In this document: positions 32,899 to 44,210 of the stretch, in pieces
Layout of the letters: each line of letters begins with the position of its first letter
Numbering within the stretch: position 1 is the first letter of the stretch
Notes under the pieces: model-generated
Seen by the model: the letters and a program-made list of their open reading frames with translations, nothing else
Databases searched by the model: none
Told to the model about the DNA's origin: nothing
Assembly (NCBI GenBank): GCA_932294355.1
Contig: OW028733.1
Span: forward strand, 4,836,001-4,900,000
From: Aporophyla lueneburgensis
Lineage: Eukaryota > Arthropoda > Insecta > Lepidoptera > Noctuidae
Direction of reading: 5' to 3'
DNA length: 64,000 bases
Made by a program: the position numbers and the translations under genes

Positions 32899-33306
32899 TA
32901 TATAAGGTGTATCTATTCATACACGAAATATTTTAAGAGGTACACCTGTAGGTGGTAAATAAGCTATAGCAACGAAAAAAAAATTGTAAGGGTTTTTTTT
33001 AATTTAATATTTATAAAATATTTGACGCACATAAGAAATGTTGGCTCCTTCTTATTTTTTACGGCCCGAGACACCGCGGCCATGCTCGTGCCGTACGGTC
33101 GTCGCCCTCTCAGCGTCAGGCGGACCATTCATAGAATTTGGAGTAAAGGTTTTATGCAAAACGTCTCAAGTAGTTTTAAAATTATAATAATTACGATAAT
33201 TCAAAAACGCTTAGATAAAAATGTTCTTTTTGCTTCTATAGCTTCTTTACCACCTACAGGTGTACCCCATAAAATATTTCGTGTATGAATAGATACACCT
33301 TATATA
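32899..33306. mobile_element. Non-autonomous DNA transposon with about 75-bp TIRs
   Basis: tatataaggtgtatctattc on the left is mirrored by gaatagatacaccttatata on the right, and the similarity continues inward for about 75 bp with a few differences. The core (33045-33150) is GC-rich with ggcccgagacaccgcggcc, unlike its surroundings. TA could be the target. Superfamily not recognised. Confidence 0.7.
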
Positions 33307-33805
33307 AGTATGTCATAAATTGGGATAAGAGCAGGAGATTGATGATGATGATAAATCGATTCTGAGAAATGTTTGTTACGTGTATGTAAAAGTGCCTTTA
33401 CGAAGTTTCATTGACGCATTCTGTACGTCGAACTTGTTTAGGCTCGGGATAAAGTTAAATAGTGCTTAGCGATAAGATGGTTGTTTATTTTTCAGACAAC
33501 GTCATTCCCATGATGTTGTATAAAAATTTGAATAAGGGATAGATGAAATGCGTGTGCTATTACAAAGAGGATTTTGTTTGAATATTGCAGACCTTGAGTG
33601 TACCTACGTACGCCATTTACAATTGTTTTGTTATTACATTTTCCGAGGAAATGGCCATTTACCAACACTTTGTCCAAACTCTAAGTTTGTGATCAGAAAT
33701 TCAGTCGTCAGTTCTCTGCGTTCTCCCATTAAGTAGCACTCATATAAAACATCATCGAGCACAAGAAGACCAGTGGGTTGGAACATTTTGTTTCTCATTT
33801 TTTTT
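33307..33805. other. Spacer, nothing recognised
   Basis: No repeat family, inverted repeat or supported frame. Confidence 0.4.
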
Positions 33806-34520
33806 GTGGGTTGGCAATTATCAAATGACGTCTCCCGCTCTGGGTGGAGTGGAAGGGCCTGTCAGACTTTTACTGACTAAAACTCACCCGTCTTCCTTCA
33901 GTTGCCCATATGCCAGGGCCACAGTACTTACCTCTTTCGAACAAATTTCTTTACCCTGGCAGGCAACGGTCCTAACAGACAGCTTCAGTTTGCTGACATC
34001 TATTTGAGGCGCGCGTGGAATACTACGCGCCATCGACACGAGCCTGGTCCTTATCGGGTGGCGAGCTAACCATTGCTCGCCGCCCGCAAGCCCGCGCCTA
34101 CGGTAGCCGGGAGTTCGCAATCAACTCCCGACGCCCGGGGCGTCTCCTCCTGCGGCTGCTAGGGGCGTGAGGGCGCATAGCCTGCTTCTCACGAGCCCCG
34201 CTTCCCTCTTTGCGAGCATTACTGCTTAGCAGAAGGAGGTGACGGCTGCTCATGCCCTCTCGCTCCATACGCCGATCGCCTGCACGAGGACACGGCGGTG
34301 TTCCGCCCAGGTAGGGCACATCTCCACCGTGTCCTCCAGGCAATCCACACAGTGGTAACACCCGGGCATTTTCTTCCTCTATCCTGAACAGGAACCCCCC
34401 AAAGCACCCATGCCCGGTGAAGACCTGCGTTAGGCGGAAGGTAAGGACGCCGTGGCGCCTCTCTGTCCACTCCTCAAAGAGAGGACTTGCCACCGCAATC
34501 GTGGCGTGGCCTTCAAATCC
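33806..34520 (-). pseudogene. R1-type non-LTR retrotransposon 3' end
   Basis: Minus strand, entering near 34493: WTERRHGVLTFRLTQVF, then TGHGCFG, then in a shifted frame CPGCYHCVDCLEDTVEMC, a C..C..H..C knuckle, then WAEHRRVLVQAIGVW. That is the C-terminus of R1-clade ORF2. The following 3' UTR (to 33806) is the same tail found as free copies at 24355, 49752 and 52013. GC content is well above the surroundings, as R1 coding regions in moths often are. Frameshifts and 5' truncation make it dead. Confidence 0.75.
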
Positions 34521-35334
34521 CCATAAAGTTATTTTGATTAATTATTTCATCACCACTACTCTCATTACGGTGAAAGAAGATTTTGTGAGGAAATCTGCAT
34601 GTCTTTTAACCCAAAAATTTTAAAAATGTGACATTCACATACCCTCACTGGGCTCTTATGCCATTGGGCATTTAGCATATAAAGTTTATCATTTATTTTT
34701 AGACTGGACAGGCGGATTGGAAATGAATCAGTTATTTCACCTCACCTAATTTTATTATAAATACAAGATAGTTGTGCATTTCCAACCAGTTTTTATAATT
34801 ATATGTGTAATCACGTGTAAGATAGGTTTTAATTTAATGGCATGCTCAAATAAATTACTTGCCTCAGGCATTTTGTTTTGTCGAAATGCAATGACGTGTC
34901 ATTTAATATTTTCAGATAACTTCAGAACGAAAAAATAATTGCTATCCGAATACTTTGGCTTAAATTAAACCGATTTCAATAAATTAATTCCACGTATCTG
35001 GGTGCCAGCTCGAGGGATTACAAGAATTAAAGAACAAAAAGCGTATTTATTCCATTTATTATTTGGTTGCGTAGTAATTTTATTTCGTTGGAAATGGGTA
35101 GCCAGAACGTTGGCAGCAAAGACGATCCCTGCTGGCTATCCAACGACCAATGCTGGAAAGCAACTTTCGGTTAAATGATGCAGATGAAACTGATGATATG
35201 TAAGTCTGAGGTTTTGTTACCGGGATCCTACTTGTATTTTAGATGTGAAAGTTTATGAGGACGTAGGGATGTTTGTTAATCTTTCGCGAAGAAACTGTTG
35301 AATGGATTTGGATAAAATTTGGCACATACAGAGT
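34521..35334. other. AT-rich spacer, nothing recognised
   Basis: No gene or repeat recognised. Confidence 0.4.
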
Positions 35335-35430
35335 TTATAATCTTGATAAACTCATAAGGTACTTTTTATCCCGGTAGTACGTATCCGCGGGATAATTTCT
35401 GACCTCCACGCGGGTGAAGCTGCTGGCAAG
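35335..35430 (+). repeat. Helitron 3' remnant
   Basis: tttttatcccggtagtacg, cgcgggataatttctgacct, ccacgcgggtgaagctgctgg: parallel to 18440-18530, with no intact CTAG. Confidence 0.5.
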
Positions 35431-35559
35431 TGTATTTTATACAAATACTTTTGGTACCTTATTCAGTAAATGAATTAGAAAATCTCAGTTTAACAACCCC
35501 ATCGAAATGAATAATTAGTATGTTTTTTGTGAGTAAAAACAAAAAACCGAATAGTGTGC

Positions 35560-36170
35560 TTACCTACTCTGTGCCTGAATGGAGTTCACTTGAGACAGGT
35601 GGCTCAGTCTAAGTACCTTGGTCATATTGTAACAGAAACATGTAAAGATGATTAGGATATAGAAAGAGAGCGGACGGCATTATCGGTCCGTAGAAATATG
35701 TTGGCTCAGAGATTCGCTCGGTGGTAGAGGTTAAATTAATATTATTTAAAGCCTACTGTCAAAATTTCTACACGGGTGGTCTTTGGGCCACGTTCACAAA
35801 GCGAGCCTATAATGCAATCCGCATCCAATACAATAACATTTTCAGGACGCTGGTGCTGCTTCCGCGGTACTGTAGTGCTTCAGGCATGTTTGCAGATGCT
35901 CACATAGATGATTTCTATGCAATTATGCGTTGAAAAACCATGTCTGTTGTGCTCAGTATGACGGGCAGCCGTAACGGCATCATAAAAATGATAGCGGTCG
36001 GGATGGACTCGGCGGTCATGCGTCGCTTCACTGACCTGCATGTGACAGGTGCAGGTTAGGGAAGAAATTATTATATAAAGTGTTATTTAAATTGTACTAA
36101 CATAGTTTATAAGATTTATGTCACTAACATCTGCTGTGGACTATGTAGTCTGATAATAAACAGTTTTTAT
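35560..36170 (+). pseudogene. Degenerate non-LTR reverse transcriptase C-terminus
   Basis: The plus strand reads LNGVHLRQVAQSKYLGHIVT near 35575, then DIERERTALSVRRNMLAQRF, and in a second frame LFKAYCQNFYTGGLWATFTK and YNAIRIQYNNIFRTLVLLPR. The YLGH/LFKAYC pattern is the region just after the reverse transcriptase in a lepidopteran non-LTR family different from family B. Several stops and shifts are present. The 3' part to about 36170 is UTR-like. Confidence 0.65.
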
Positions 36171-36315
36171 TTATTTTATTTTAATAATTTATTCGTGTGA
36201 AAAAATCAGAATAGTTTGGTATTTAAAAAAGAAATTGATAATCACGATTATGATCAATATTTCTTTAACAACATGCTATTTTTGTGATTCGATAAGAGAA
36301 TGGAAGTGGATAGTA

Positions 36316-36465
36316 GTAGTCGCAACGCAACTGGCGGGTGTGTATGACCAATTTTATTAACCTAAACGAGGCAAAAAGAGTGTGTAGAGATCGTAGCAGT
36401 TGGCGCGCCGTGGTTTCTGCCTACCCCCATGAGAAAAAGGCGTTTGTTTATGTAGTATGTAATAG
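36316..36465 (+). pseudogene. Family B ORF2 extreme C-terminus
   Basis: aacgaggcaaaaagagtgtg and gtggtttctgcctaccccca, then gaaaaaggcg and a tatgtagtatgt tail match 63185-63305. Only the last 45 codons and tail are present; the LTR element starts 38 bp further on. Confidence 0.65.
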
Positions 36466-36499
36466 AAGTGGATAATGGTTTGTTATATTTTCGATTTGT

Positions 36500-36503
36500 C
36501 TAA
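36500..36503. repeat. Target-site duplication CTAA, left
   Basis: Matches CTAA at 43840-43843 on the other side of the LTR element. Confidence 0.8.
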
Positions 36504-37305
36504 TGTAATAAAATAGGGTACCCTTGCTCTAAACCAACTTATTGAATACCTAATATATTTAACATCAAAGCAGAAACTTATGGATGGGTACCCAAATGCA
36601 TCTAATCGTCACTACTAGATTATCTCAAACTATAAACTGACTTATAGGTATTACAGGGTAAGGAAAATAACACGTAACACATTGTATCATTTAAAGGTAC
36701 ACCTAGGGTTTCACTAAATAAAGCACAGAAAGACAAGACTATATATTTATTTCAATTAGGCTTGTCAGTAATTAATCAGAAAGCTAGTTGTCCGTTCCAA
36801 AACTAGGTCTTCATGGAGAAGAAGGACAAGAAACTCCATGGAAACAGTATTAAAGTATTATATCAACTCACTTCTTACATTGCCATAAACTATTATTATC
36901 TCAAATACATTTCATTCTATCTCTTGGACCATTGTCCAAGAGATCTCAGAATAGCATCAACACAATCACAATAGCTAGGCAAAGAAAGAGTATGAATATT
37001 CTATTTTATATGATTTAAAACGTTATCAATATCGGCAAAAATATAAAAGGTATACAACAACATTTTCATAATAAGCAATAAGTGTTACATAATATCAAAT
37101 TACTTAATATTTAAGATAGTAACAGAACTTACGTCCGTCTTCGATGCTGGCCCCGAGCGAATAGGCCAAGTGCCACCCCGTGTTCTCAACCGTTGTCTCA
37201 GAACCTCGTTATTTCAAAACTAGTGTTGCCAGTATTATCCATCAAAAGTCCCAATAATCGACTAAGACAACATTACAATTTAGTATATTATTTTAAAACC
37301 TAACA
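36504..37305 (-). repeat. LTR, 3' LTR if sense is the minus strand
   Basis: 802 bp, tgtaataaaa to cctaaca on the plus strand. Identical to 43038-43839 except A at 37168 versus G at 43702. A minus-strand GTAAGT in the context ggacGTAAGTtctg (37132-37127) is a good splice donor. An 11-bp-arm hairpin atctcttggac / gtccaagagat is near 36920-36945. Confidence 0.9.
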
Positions 37306-37584
37306 CTCGACCATCCTGACATCGTGCATGTCCTCATGCACGCATACAAATTAGCATTTATAACCTAACACTTGGCAAGTAAGGATGACAGCATCGAATA
37401 CGGCTTACAATTATTTACACATTACATCCAACACTTACAACTTAAGCACTGTTTGCGAACCATCCCAGAATATACAATAGAAACAAACGAATAAGCACAA
37501 AAATAAAAGACATTTAAGAGTCCCACATAACATGATGGTGGTAAACGAGGAGGGTTCCCCACATTAAAAAAAATAAAATCAGGA
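37306..37584. other. LTR-element interior next to LTR1
   Basis: Contains a small perfect hairpin cgtgcatgtcctcatgcacg (about 37325-37344) just inside the LTR and otherwise unremarkable sequence before the minisatellite. Confidence 0.5.
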
Positions 37585-38640
37585 CATTAATAAAATGTCT
37601 ACGTTATTCCCATGTCACAATGGCTGTGAACAGGCCTTTTCACAAGCAATAAATATATACATTAATATATTGTCTAAGTTACTCCTTAGTCACGGTGGAT
37701 GTGAACCATAATCACAAGCCGTTTGCGACATCAGGTACTTGTGTCTAAGTCATTCTTTAGTCACAGCGGATGCGAATATCACAAACCGTTGCGACATTAG
37801 GTACTTGTGTCTAAGTCATTCCTTGGTCACAACGAATGAGAACATCTATCACAAAACGTTGCGACATCAGGTACTTGTGTCTAAGTCATTCCTTAGTCAC
37901 AGCGGATGAGAACATCTATCACAAGCCGCTGCGACATCAGGTACATGTGTCTAAGTCATTCCTTAGTCACAGCGGATGAGAACATCTATCACAAGCCGTT
38001 GTGACGTCAGGTACTTGTGTCTAAGTCATTCCTTAGTCACAACGAATGAGAACATCTATCACAAAACGTTGCGACATCAGGTACTTGTGTCTAAGTCATT
38101 CCTTAGTCACAGCGGATGAGAACATCTATCACAAGCCGCTGCGACATCAGGTACTTGTGTCTAAGTCATTCCTTAGTCACAGCGGATGAGAACATCTATC
38201 ACAAGCCGCTGCGACATCAGGTACTTGTGTCTAAGTCATTCCTTAGTCACAGCGGATGAGAACATCTATCACAAGCCGCTGCGACATCAGGTACTTGTGT
38301 CAAAGTCATTCCTTAGTCACAGCGGATGAGAACATCTATCACAAGCCGCTGCGACATCAGGTACTTGTGTCAAAGTCATTCCTTAGTCACAGCGGATGAG
38401 AACATCTATCACAAGCCGCTGCGACATCAGGTACTTGTGAACTTTCCCCCTCACAAACCATAGTGACATTAAATACTTGTGACTTGTAAACCTTCCTTCT
38501 CACAAGCAATAAATTCATCAGTTAAATGTCTAAGTTATTCCTAAGTCAAGATGATTGTGAACCTTCCTTCTCACAAACCATGGGGACATTAGGTACTTGT
38601 GAATCTTCCTTCACACAAGCAATAGATAAAAGATAGTAAT
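37585..38640. repeat. 70-bp minisatellite
   Basis: A unit containing gtgtctaagtcattccttag, then tcacagcggatgagaacatc, then tatcacaagccgctgcgaca recurs with starts at 37741, 37807, 37877, 37947, 38017, 38087, 38157, 38227, 38297 and 38367. The later spacings are exactly 70 bp. Degenerate units flank the core on both sides (37585-37740, 38440-38640). The last three core units are almost identical. Confidence 0.95.
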
Positions 38641-41600
38641 TGTTTAAAATCAAAACATTTATATATTCAAGGATGGTTTCAAAACCAATATAGGGGGTAT
38701 TAATCACAGCTCAGATCATCCATCGTAAACAAAAATGAGTAGGTTAGAGGTTAAATCATTTGACTAATCTGATCTAATTCTACAAAATACAATAAATAGT
38801 ACGAACAATTATCTATATTAACTTCATTAGTTCTCAAATGATTTTCATTTATCTACACACTCAGTAAGTTACATTTATTATAAATGTGACAAACAAAAGA
38901 TAGCACTATAGCTTTTAGCAACAAACTTACCAAATTAAACATAAGTAGGATGTCAAAAATTACGGTTATGATAATGTTGTAACATTTCTGTAAAACAAAT
39001 AATAAATCTGTAATCGTAGTGTCTACCTTAATCGATACTGATAATTTCAACTATGTAAACAATATAATATGTGGAAACAGACTTCAAATAATATGTTTAA
39101 TTGTGCCCTTACAAACAAAGTAAAGCCCAGAGTAAGGTGAAAATAGTTTGCAAACGAGATTCTCGTAATTTAATAAGATATTTAAAAAATAAATGTTTTT
39201 TTTTCCATAATCAGATAATATTCTTGATATATTTAAACTATCAATGTCCACATCATTAGTTTGTAAACGGGATTACAAACATACCACCACCACCTACTTA
39301 TAAATATTAATTTAAATTGAACAAAACGTGCTTTTTCTTTTTAGGGTTCCTTTCTAACTATATGACATCCGAACTTAATATTCAAGTGTATGTTTTTTTT
39401 TGTGACTAACCTTATATTATCAGACATGCTATACATAATATGTTTGACGAGATTAAATTCAGACATTAAATTTATTTGACATTTGGCATTCTATCAACAA
39501 TTTAGACCTCACATTTTTATGAACCTGTACTTTTTTTTCCTCTGTGTATTGCATTGTATAATTTCGATTTTTCTTTAACTTAGGTAACCAATCTTTTAAA
39601 TTATTTTTCAATATATTAAATTTTATTGTGTATAATAATGAATATAAATAATATTTTGCATGCCTAAATCGGTATGACATAATTAACTGCGCATCTACTC
39701 AACATCTTAAAATGTATTTACTTCTTTGTTCTGCAATAAATTCATTGAATTGAATACGCATGAGTTATTAAATAAAGTTTAGTTTAAAACATCGATAATA
39801 ATCGTATCTAGTTTTTGTTAAACAATTTTCATTTTAATAATACTTTTTATTCATAAAAGACGGCGATTAGTTTTGCATTTAGACTATATATGTGTTTACT
39901 TTTGTGATTGTGACCAATATAACATTCCTTTTCTATTACTATTAGTGACGACCTAAATTATTGATGAAAATGGGAAGAAACAATAAACCAAAACTGTACA
40001 GTGCCTGCAAGGTTAAGAGTACCTGCACAGGGCAATCAATTAATTAATTAATTTTTAAGGAATTCAATACCGATAAGATGCTTAATGCGTAATGCATTAC
40101 CAGCAAAAATCTATTCTCGCTTTGCAAAGTAATACGAAGTAAGCACCCTATTTTCTAGAGAAGAACGTCTGTTTTACCCCAAAAACTTATAATAATCGTT
40201 CATTTAGAAATAGATTAAAATATATGATAAGTTTTTGAGTTTGAAGCCCGTCAACAATATATCAGAATGTCAGGTACTGTCACTATAAATTCCAAAGCAC
40301 AGCGAAGGAATGGAGTAGCATTAGAATTGTGCAAAGGTGAGGTTTTACCCGACAGCGGCCCAAAGGAAGGCAACGATCCAGCAGGCCATGTACGTATATG
40401 CATGTTCATCTGTTTCCCATAACTTCTTACCTACTCGTCGTATTTGGGCAAGCAAAATATCCTTAGAGGCGTCCTGTAATTCTACAGGCTATAATCCCAT
40501 AAACGCCAAAATGGCAGTTTATAGCGGATATTAAACTTTGTTGAAAACATACATTTTATTTTAATTTAATATAATTTCCATTCGTAAAAGATTTTATGAA
40601 AGGTCAAAAGAATGGTGTTTGGCTGTTTTCAATAATACTAAACATACTTCTAGAGTGTTATGAAGACTGATTAGCAAATTATTTGTATCAAACTCCATTT
40701 GCTGCCTTCTCTCAATTATGCCTAGCTCCAAAATAACGTAATGAAATATTAAGCAAAAAGAGGGAACAGATATACATACAAACACAGGCCCATAAACACA
40801 TTGCCCTCCGCAGATGGGCAAAATTCAAATAAAAAGAAAAGTATAATCTAGGTCATACAATAACGGCAATAACATCCGTTTACTAACCGCAGTCACACGT
40901 AATTACTAAAATATGTATATGTCAAGTAATTTTGGCATTCATCATATAGATCGCCATATGAAATCGACCTTGAAGGAAATGTGTATCAGTCTCTTATATA
41001 CCAATGTCCATTCTATTTTTATACCTCTAGAAGATTAATTCCTTACATTTCTTTATTTTATGTTGTAAATAATTAGTGAATATTTAAGTTGCCCATTAAA
41101 TATTTAATATTATTTGCCTACTTCATAGTTTGCCGTGTGCAAAAATTTCATAGACCTAGATAAATTAACGGCTCTCAGCACGGATATGTTTCTTAAATAT
41201 GTTTCCGTTTTCATCTTGCACTTTTATTTTGACAGTTACAGTAAAATTATTCATTACGACTATTATTACTATTGGGCTTCGTAGATAGATATTAAAACGG
41301 TCAAAAGAAGCAAACTTGCATTATTATAGAACTCGAAAGGTTCAAAAACTATAAATATATACCTATATCTATAAACATGTTCTTTCTTTTGACCATGTCC
41401 TACAAGAATTGACCATAGGATTGTTCAAAAGGAAAGGTACTCGTAAATCAATGTTGCGTTTCGCTCCAACTAAATAGTCTACAGTTAAAACTCTCATACC
41501 CTGTTGTAACCAACCCTTGAAGTTTCTGTCTGATAAAATATATAACCGTTATTTCGTCCCAGTCGTAGACAGTGGCACATTTATTGACCTGTTTAAACTT

Positions 41601-41759
41601 ACCAATACCAAGGCGTTGACAGAGGGTCAACATTACATAAAATATTCTTGTGGTTATTACTACGGTAGCTGAAATTCTGTATCGGAGATGTCACTGCTTA
41701 TGGCTGAGATTAAGACTTAATATTGAATAAGGAACTCATGAATGTTAAACCGTTCCATG
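38641..41759. other. LTR-element interior, non-coding
   Basis: About 3.1 kb of AT-rich DNA. I see no retroviral-type motif (no protease DTG/DSG context, no YxDD, no zinc knuckle, no integrase HHCC) and no repeat shared with the rest of the window. Confidence 0.55.
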
Positions 41760-41980
41760 TACATTGTATTAACATACCTATAAGAACAATACTAAACAAG
41801 TCTATTCGCACACAAATACGTCAAGTACACAATCGATCGCGATTGCGAACAGTCAATGGTGAGAGCAATTATCTTTGCGGAAGTGCAACAATATAACAAG
41901 CTACCTATTTACCTAAAGATGTAAAGAACGCAAACTCGTTTGATGTTTTCAAAACGAAGTTAAAATATCACATTCTTTAA
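41760..41980 (+). pseudogene. Possible non-LTR ORF2 C-terminal fragment inside the LTR element
   Basis: The plus strand reads IRTQIRQVHNRSRLRTVNG and, one frame on, YNKLPIYLPKDVKNANSFDV, then FKTKLKYHIL and a stop near 41980. This is how many CR1/Jockey-like ORF2 proteins end. One frameshift separates the two parts. The fragment is short, so I am not certain. Confidence 0.5.
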
Positions 41981-42329
41981 GGTCAAACACTACCGTAATT
42001 ATACTTGCCCTACTGCTGTGTTGCTTTATAGTGGCACCGGATTGAATAATCATTTTTTTTTTTTTGCGGGTGTATCGAAAAGTTTGAAATGTTTGTATTC
42101 GCTGATGTGATTTGTGTACGAAATGATTTAATACTGTGTATTTAAATGATTTGACAGAAACAAAAACAATACCTGCTTAGTTTAAGTGTCAAAGTTTGCG
42201 AATATTTTAAGTTTTGGAACAATTGTTCTCAAGTAAGTGACATTTTTATATAAATTCTTTTTGATAAGTAAATTTCTTTAACCATGAAATACTGACAAAA
42301 TGTATAAATTTCATCGTATCTTTAGAAGT

Positions 42330-42720
42330 GAAACCTGTATTTTCTGACCGTTTATTCCTTCGTGTCCGCGGTGCGTTATCGACGGCATCATGTTCTTCAC
42401 GAGACCTTTGGGGCTGCGTTCACGACGTAAGCTCTGTCTCGCGCCCACAACCGCTCCAGTTCGTTGTCATTCGACACGCGGCGACTGTCGTGTTCAGCAC
42501 TAGCCAGAGATGTAGCCCGCCGCCCGTGGCTGCGTTCCCGGCTCAGCTCGTTGTACAGAGCGCGTAGCCGGTTGTGATGATAGCCCAGCTCATGCCCGGA
42601 CACGGTCACGTCACCGCTTCCGACTCACAGCGTGCATATGACCACGGCTGCGACGGGTCATCGCAACGCGGTCCCGCGGGGTAGGCACGTAGCATCGTTG
42701 TTCTGAAACTTGTAAGCAGA
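42330..42720 (-). other. GC-rich island near LTR2, with a short open frame
   Basis: Clearly higher in G+C than the rest of the element. The minus strand holds a roughly 70-codon frame (42609-42397, GTG first codon) rich in charged residues (SRERSHGRRATSLASAEHDS). If the minus strand is sense, this is about 430-640 bp inside the 5' LTR, where a gag start would be. I recognise no domain. It could be a gag remnant, captured DNA or a structured leader. Confidence 0.4.
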
Positions 42721-43037
42721 GGCGCTGTAACTACTCAATTTTACACGTTATAAATTAAACTTACATTAAGGGCGATAAACGCTTAAATGTACAATTGAAA
42801 ATTCTCCAAAAACGAGGCGTCTTAGGTCACAAATTACACCATTTTAGGCCCCTTTACACAAAAATAAGTGACGGTAGGCACTGTCTGTAGTATTTTCAAA
42901 ATGACTATTGATAATAACCTAAATAAAGTCACGAAATTACCCAGCCCCACACATTGAGGTTCTATGAACTGTTGTTAAGATATTGACCTGGTATTATATA
43001 ACTAAGCAACAAGCAGGCTCTTGCCACTTCTGAAATA

Positions 43038-43839
43038 TGTAATAAAATAGGGTACCCTTGCTCTAAACCAACTTATTGAATACCTAATATATTTAACATC
43101 AAAGCAGAAACTTATGGATGGGTACCCAAATGCATCTAATCGTCACTACTAGATTATCTCAAACTATAAACTGACTTATAGGTATTACAGGGTAAGGAAA
43201 ATAACACGTAACACATTGTATCATTTAAAGGTACACCTAGGGTTTCACTAAATAAAGCACAGAAAGACAAGACTATATATTTATTTCAATTAGGCTTGTC
43301 AGTAATTAATCAGAAAGCTAGTTGTCCGTTCCAAAACTAGGTCTTCATGGAGAAGAAGGACAAGAAACTCCATGGAAACAGTATTAAAGTATTATATCAA
43401 CTCACTTCTTACATTGCCATAAACTATTATTATCTCAAATACATTTCATTCTATCTCTTGGACCATTGTCCAAGAGATCTCAGAATAGCATCAACACAAT
43501 CACAATAGCTAGGCAAAGAAAGAGTATGAATATTCTATTTTATATGATTTAAAACGTTATCAATATCGGCAAAAATATAAAAGGTATACAACAACATTTT
43601 CATAATAAGCAATAAGTGTTACATAATATCAAATTACTTAATATTTAAGATAGTAACAGAACTTACGTCCGTCTTCGATGCTGGCCCCGAGCGAATAGGC
43701 CGAGTGCCACCCCGTGTTCTCAACCGTTGTCTCAGAACCTCGTTATTTCAAAACTAGTGTTGCCAGTATTATCCATCAAAAGTCCCAATAATCGACTAAG
43801 ACAACATTACAATTTAGTATATTATTTTAAAACCTAACA
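43038..43839 (-). repeat. LTR, 5' LTR if sense is the minus strand
   Basis: Second 802-bp copy, as described for 36504-37305, followed by CTAA at 43840-43843. Confidence 0.9.
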
Positions 43840-44014
43840 CTAAGTTAACTAAGTTATTATTGTAGAAGTTATTATGACATTATCAACATACTTATTTGTT
43901 CAACTTAGTGTAGAGAGTCGAAGCCAACTCAAGAAATTTCAAAATCAATCCACCATTGCCCGATATATCGCTAAAAAAACCTACTCAAACTGATAACCTC
44001 CTCCATTTTTAAAG

Positions 44015-44210
44015 GCTCGTGCAGACTAGCGCGACGTGACAGCCACGTGCGATTCAGCGATTTATATCCGTAGAACAATTTCTATGAAAACGCGTGAGAC
44101 ACTTGACATAGAAGCGACCTGTCGCGCCACGACACTGTCATAAAAATTGTTCTACGGATATAAATCGCCGAATCGCGCGAGACCGTTGCGTCGCGCTAGT
44201 CTGCACGAGC
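44015..44210. mobile_element. Palindromic MITE
   Basis: gctcgtgcagactagcgcga at the left is mirrored by tcgcgctagtctgcacgagc at the right. Inner arms with tttatatccgtagaacaatt (about 44061) and aattgttctacggatataaa also pair. Most of the 196 bp is inverted repeat. No convincing target duplication. Confidence 0.75.

Larger units (their letters stand above)
36504..43839 (-). mobile_element. Non-autonomous LTR retrotransposon (LARD-like), 7,336 bp
   Basis: Two direct repeats of 802 bp with TG...CA ends, differing at one base, flanked by CTAA on both sides. The 5,732 bp between them has no gag, protease, reverse transcriptase, RNase H or integrase that I can find on either strand. This fits a large non-autonomous LTR element moved by enzymes from a relative. 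I favour the minus strand as sense: next to LTR1 the minus-strand text ggatggtcgag is purine-rich like a polypurine tract, and no such tract precedes LTR2 on the plus strand. No clear tRNA primer-binding site is obvious in either direction, so orientation is tentative. Confidence 0.75.

Noticed and set aside
33022..33288. An 88-codon frame inside the long-TIR element as a transposase remnant
   Set aside because: It reads through the right TIR and shows no catalytic motif.
34219..34470. A separate 83-codon protein on the minus strand
   Set aside because: It overlaps in another frame the R1-type C-terminus, which explains the open reading by high G+C.
37741..38440. Regular 70-bp repeats resembling a CRISPR array
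   Set aside because: The whole 70 bp is repeated with no unique spacers, and the context is a eukaryotic retroelement, so this is a minisatellite.
42328..42567. A 79-codon plus-strand protein in the GC-rich island
   Set aside because: Both strands are open because of composition; no domain, no start context and no splice partners are evident.
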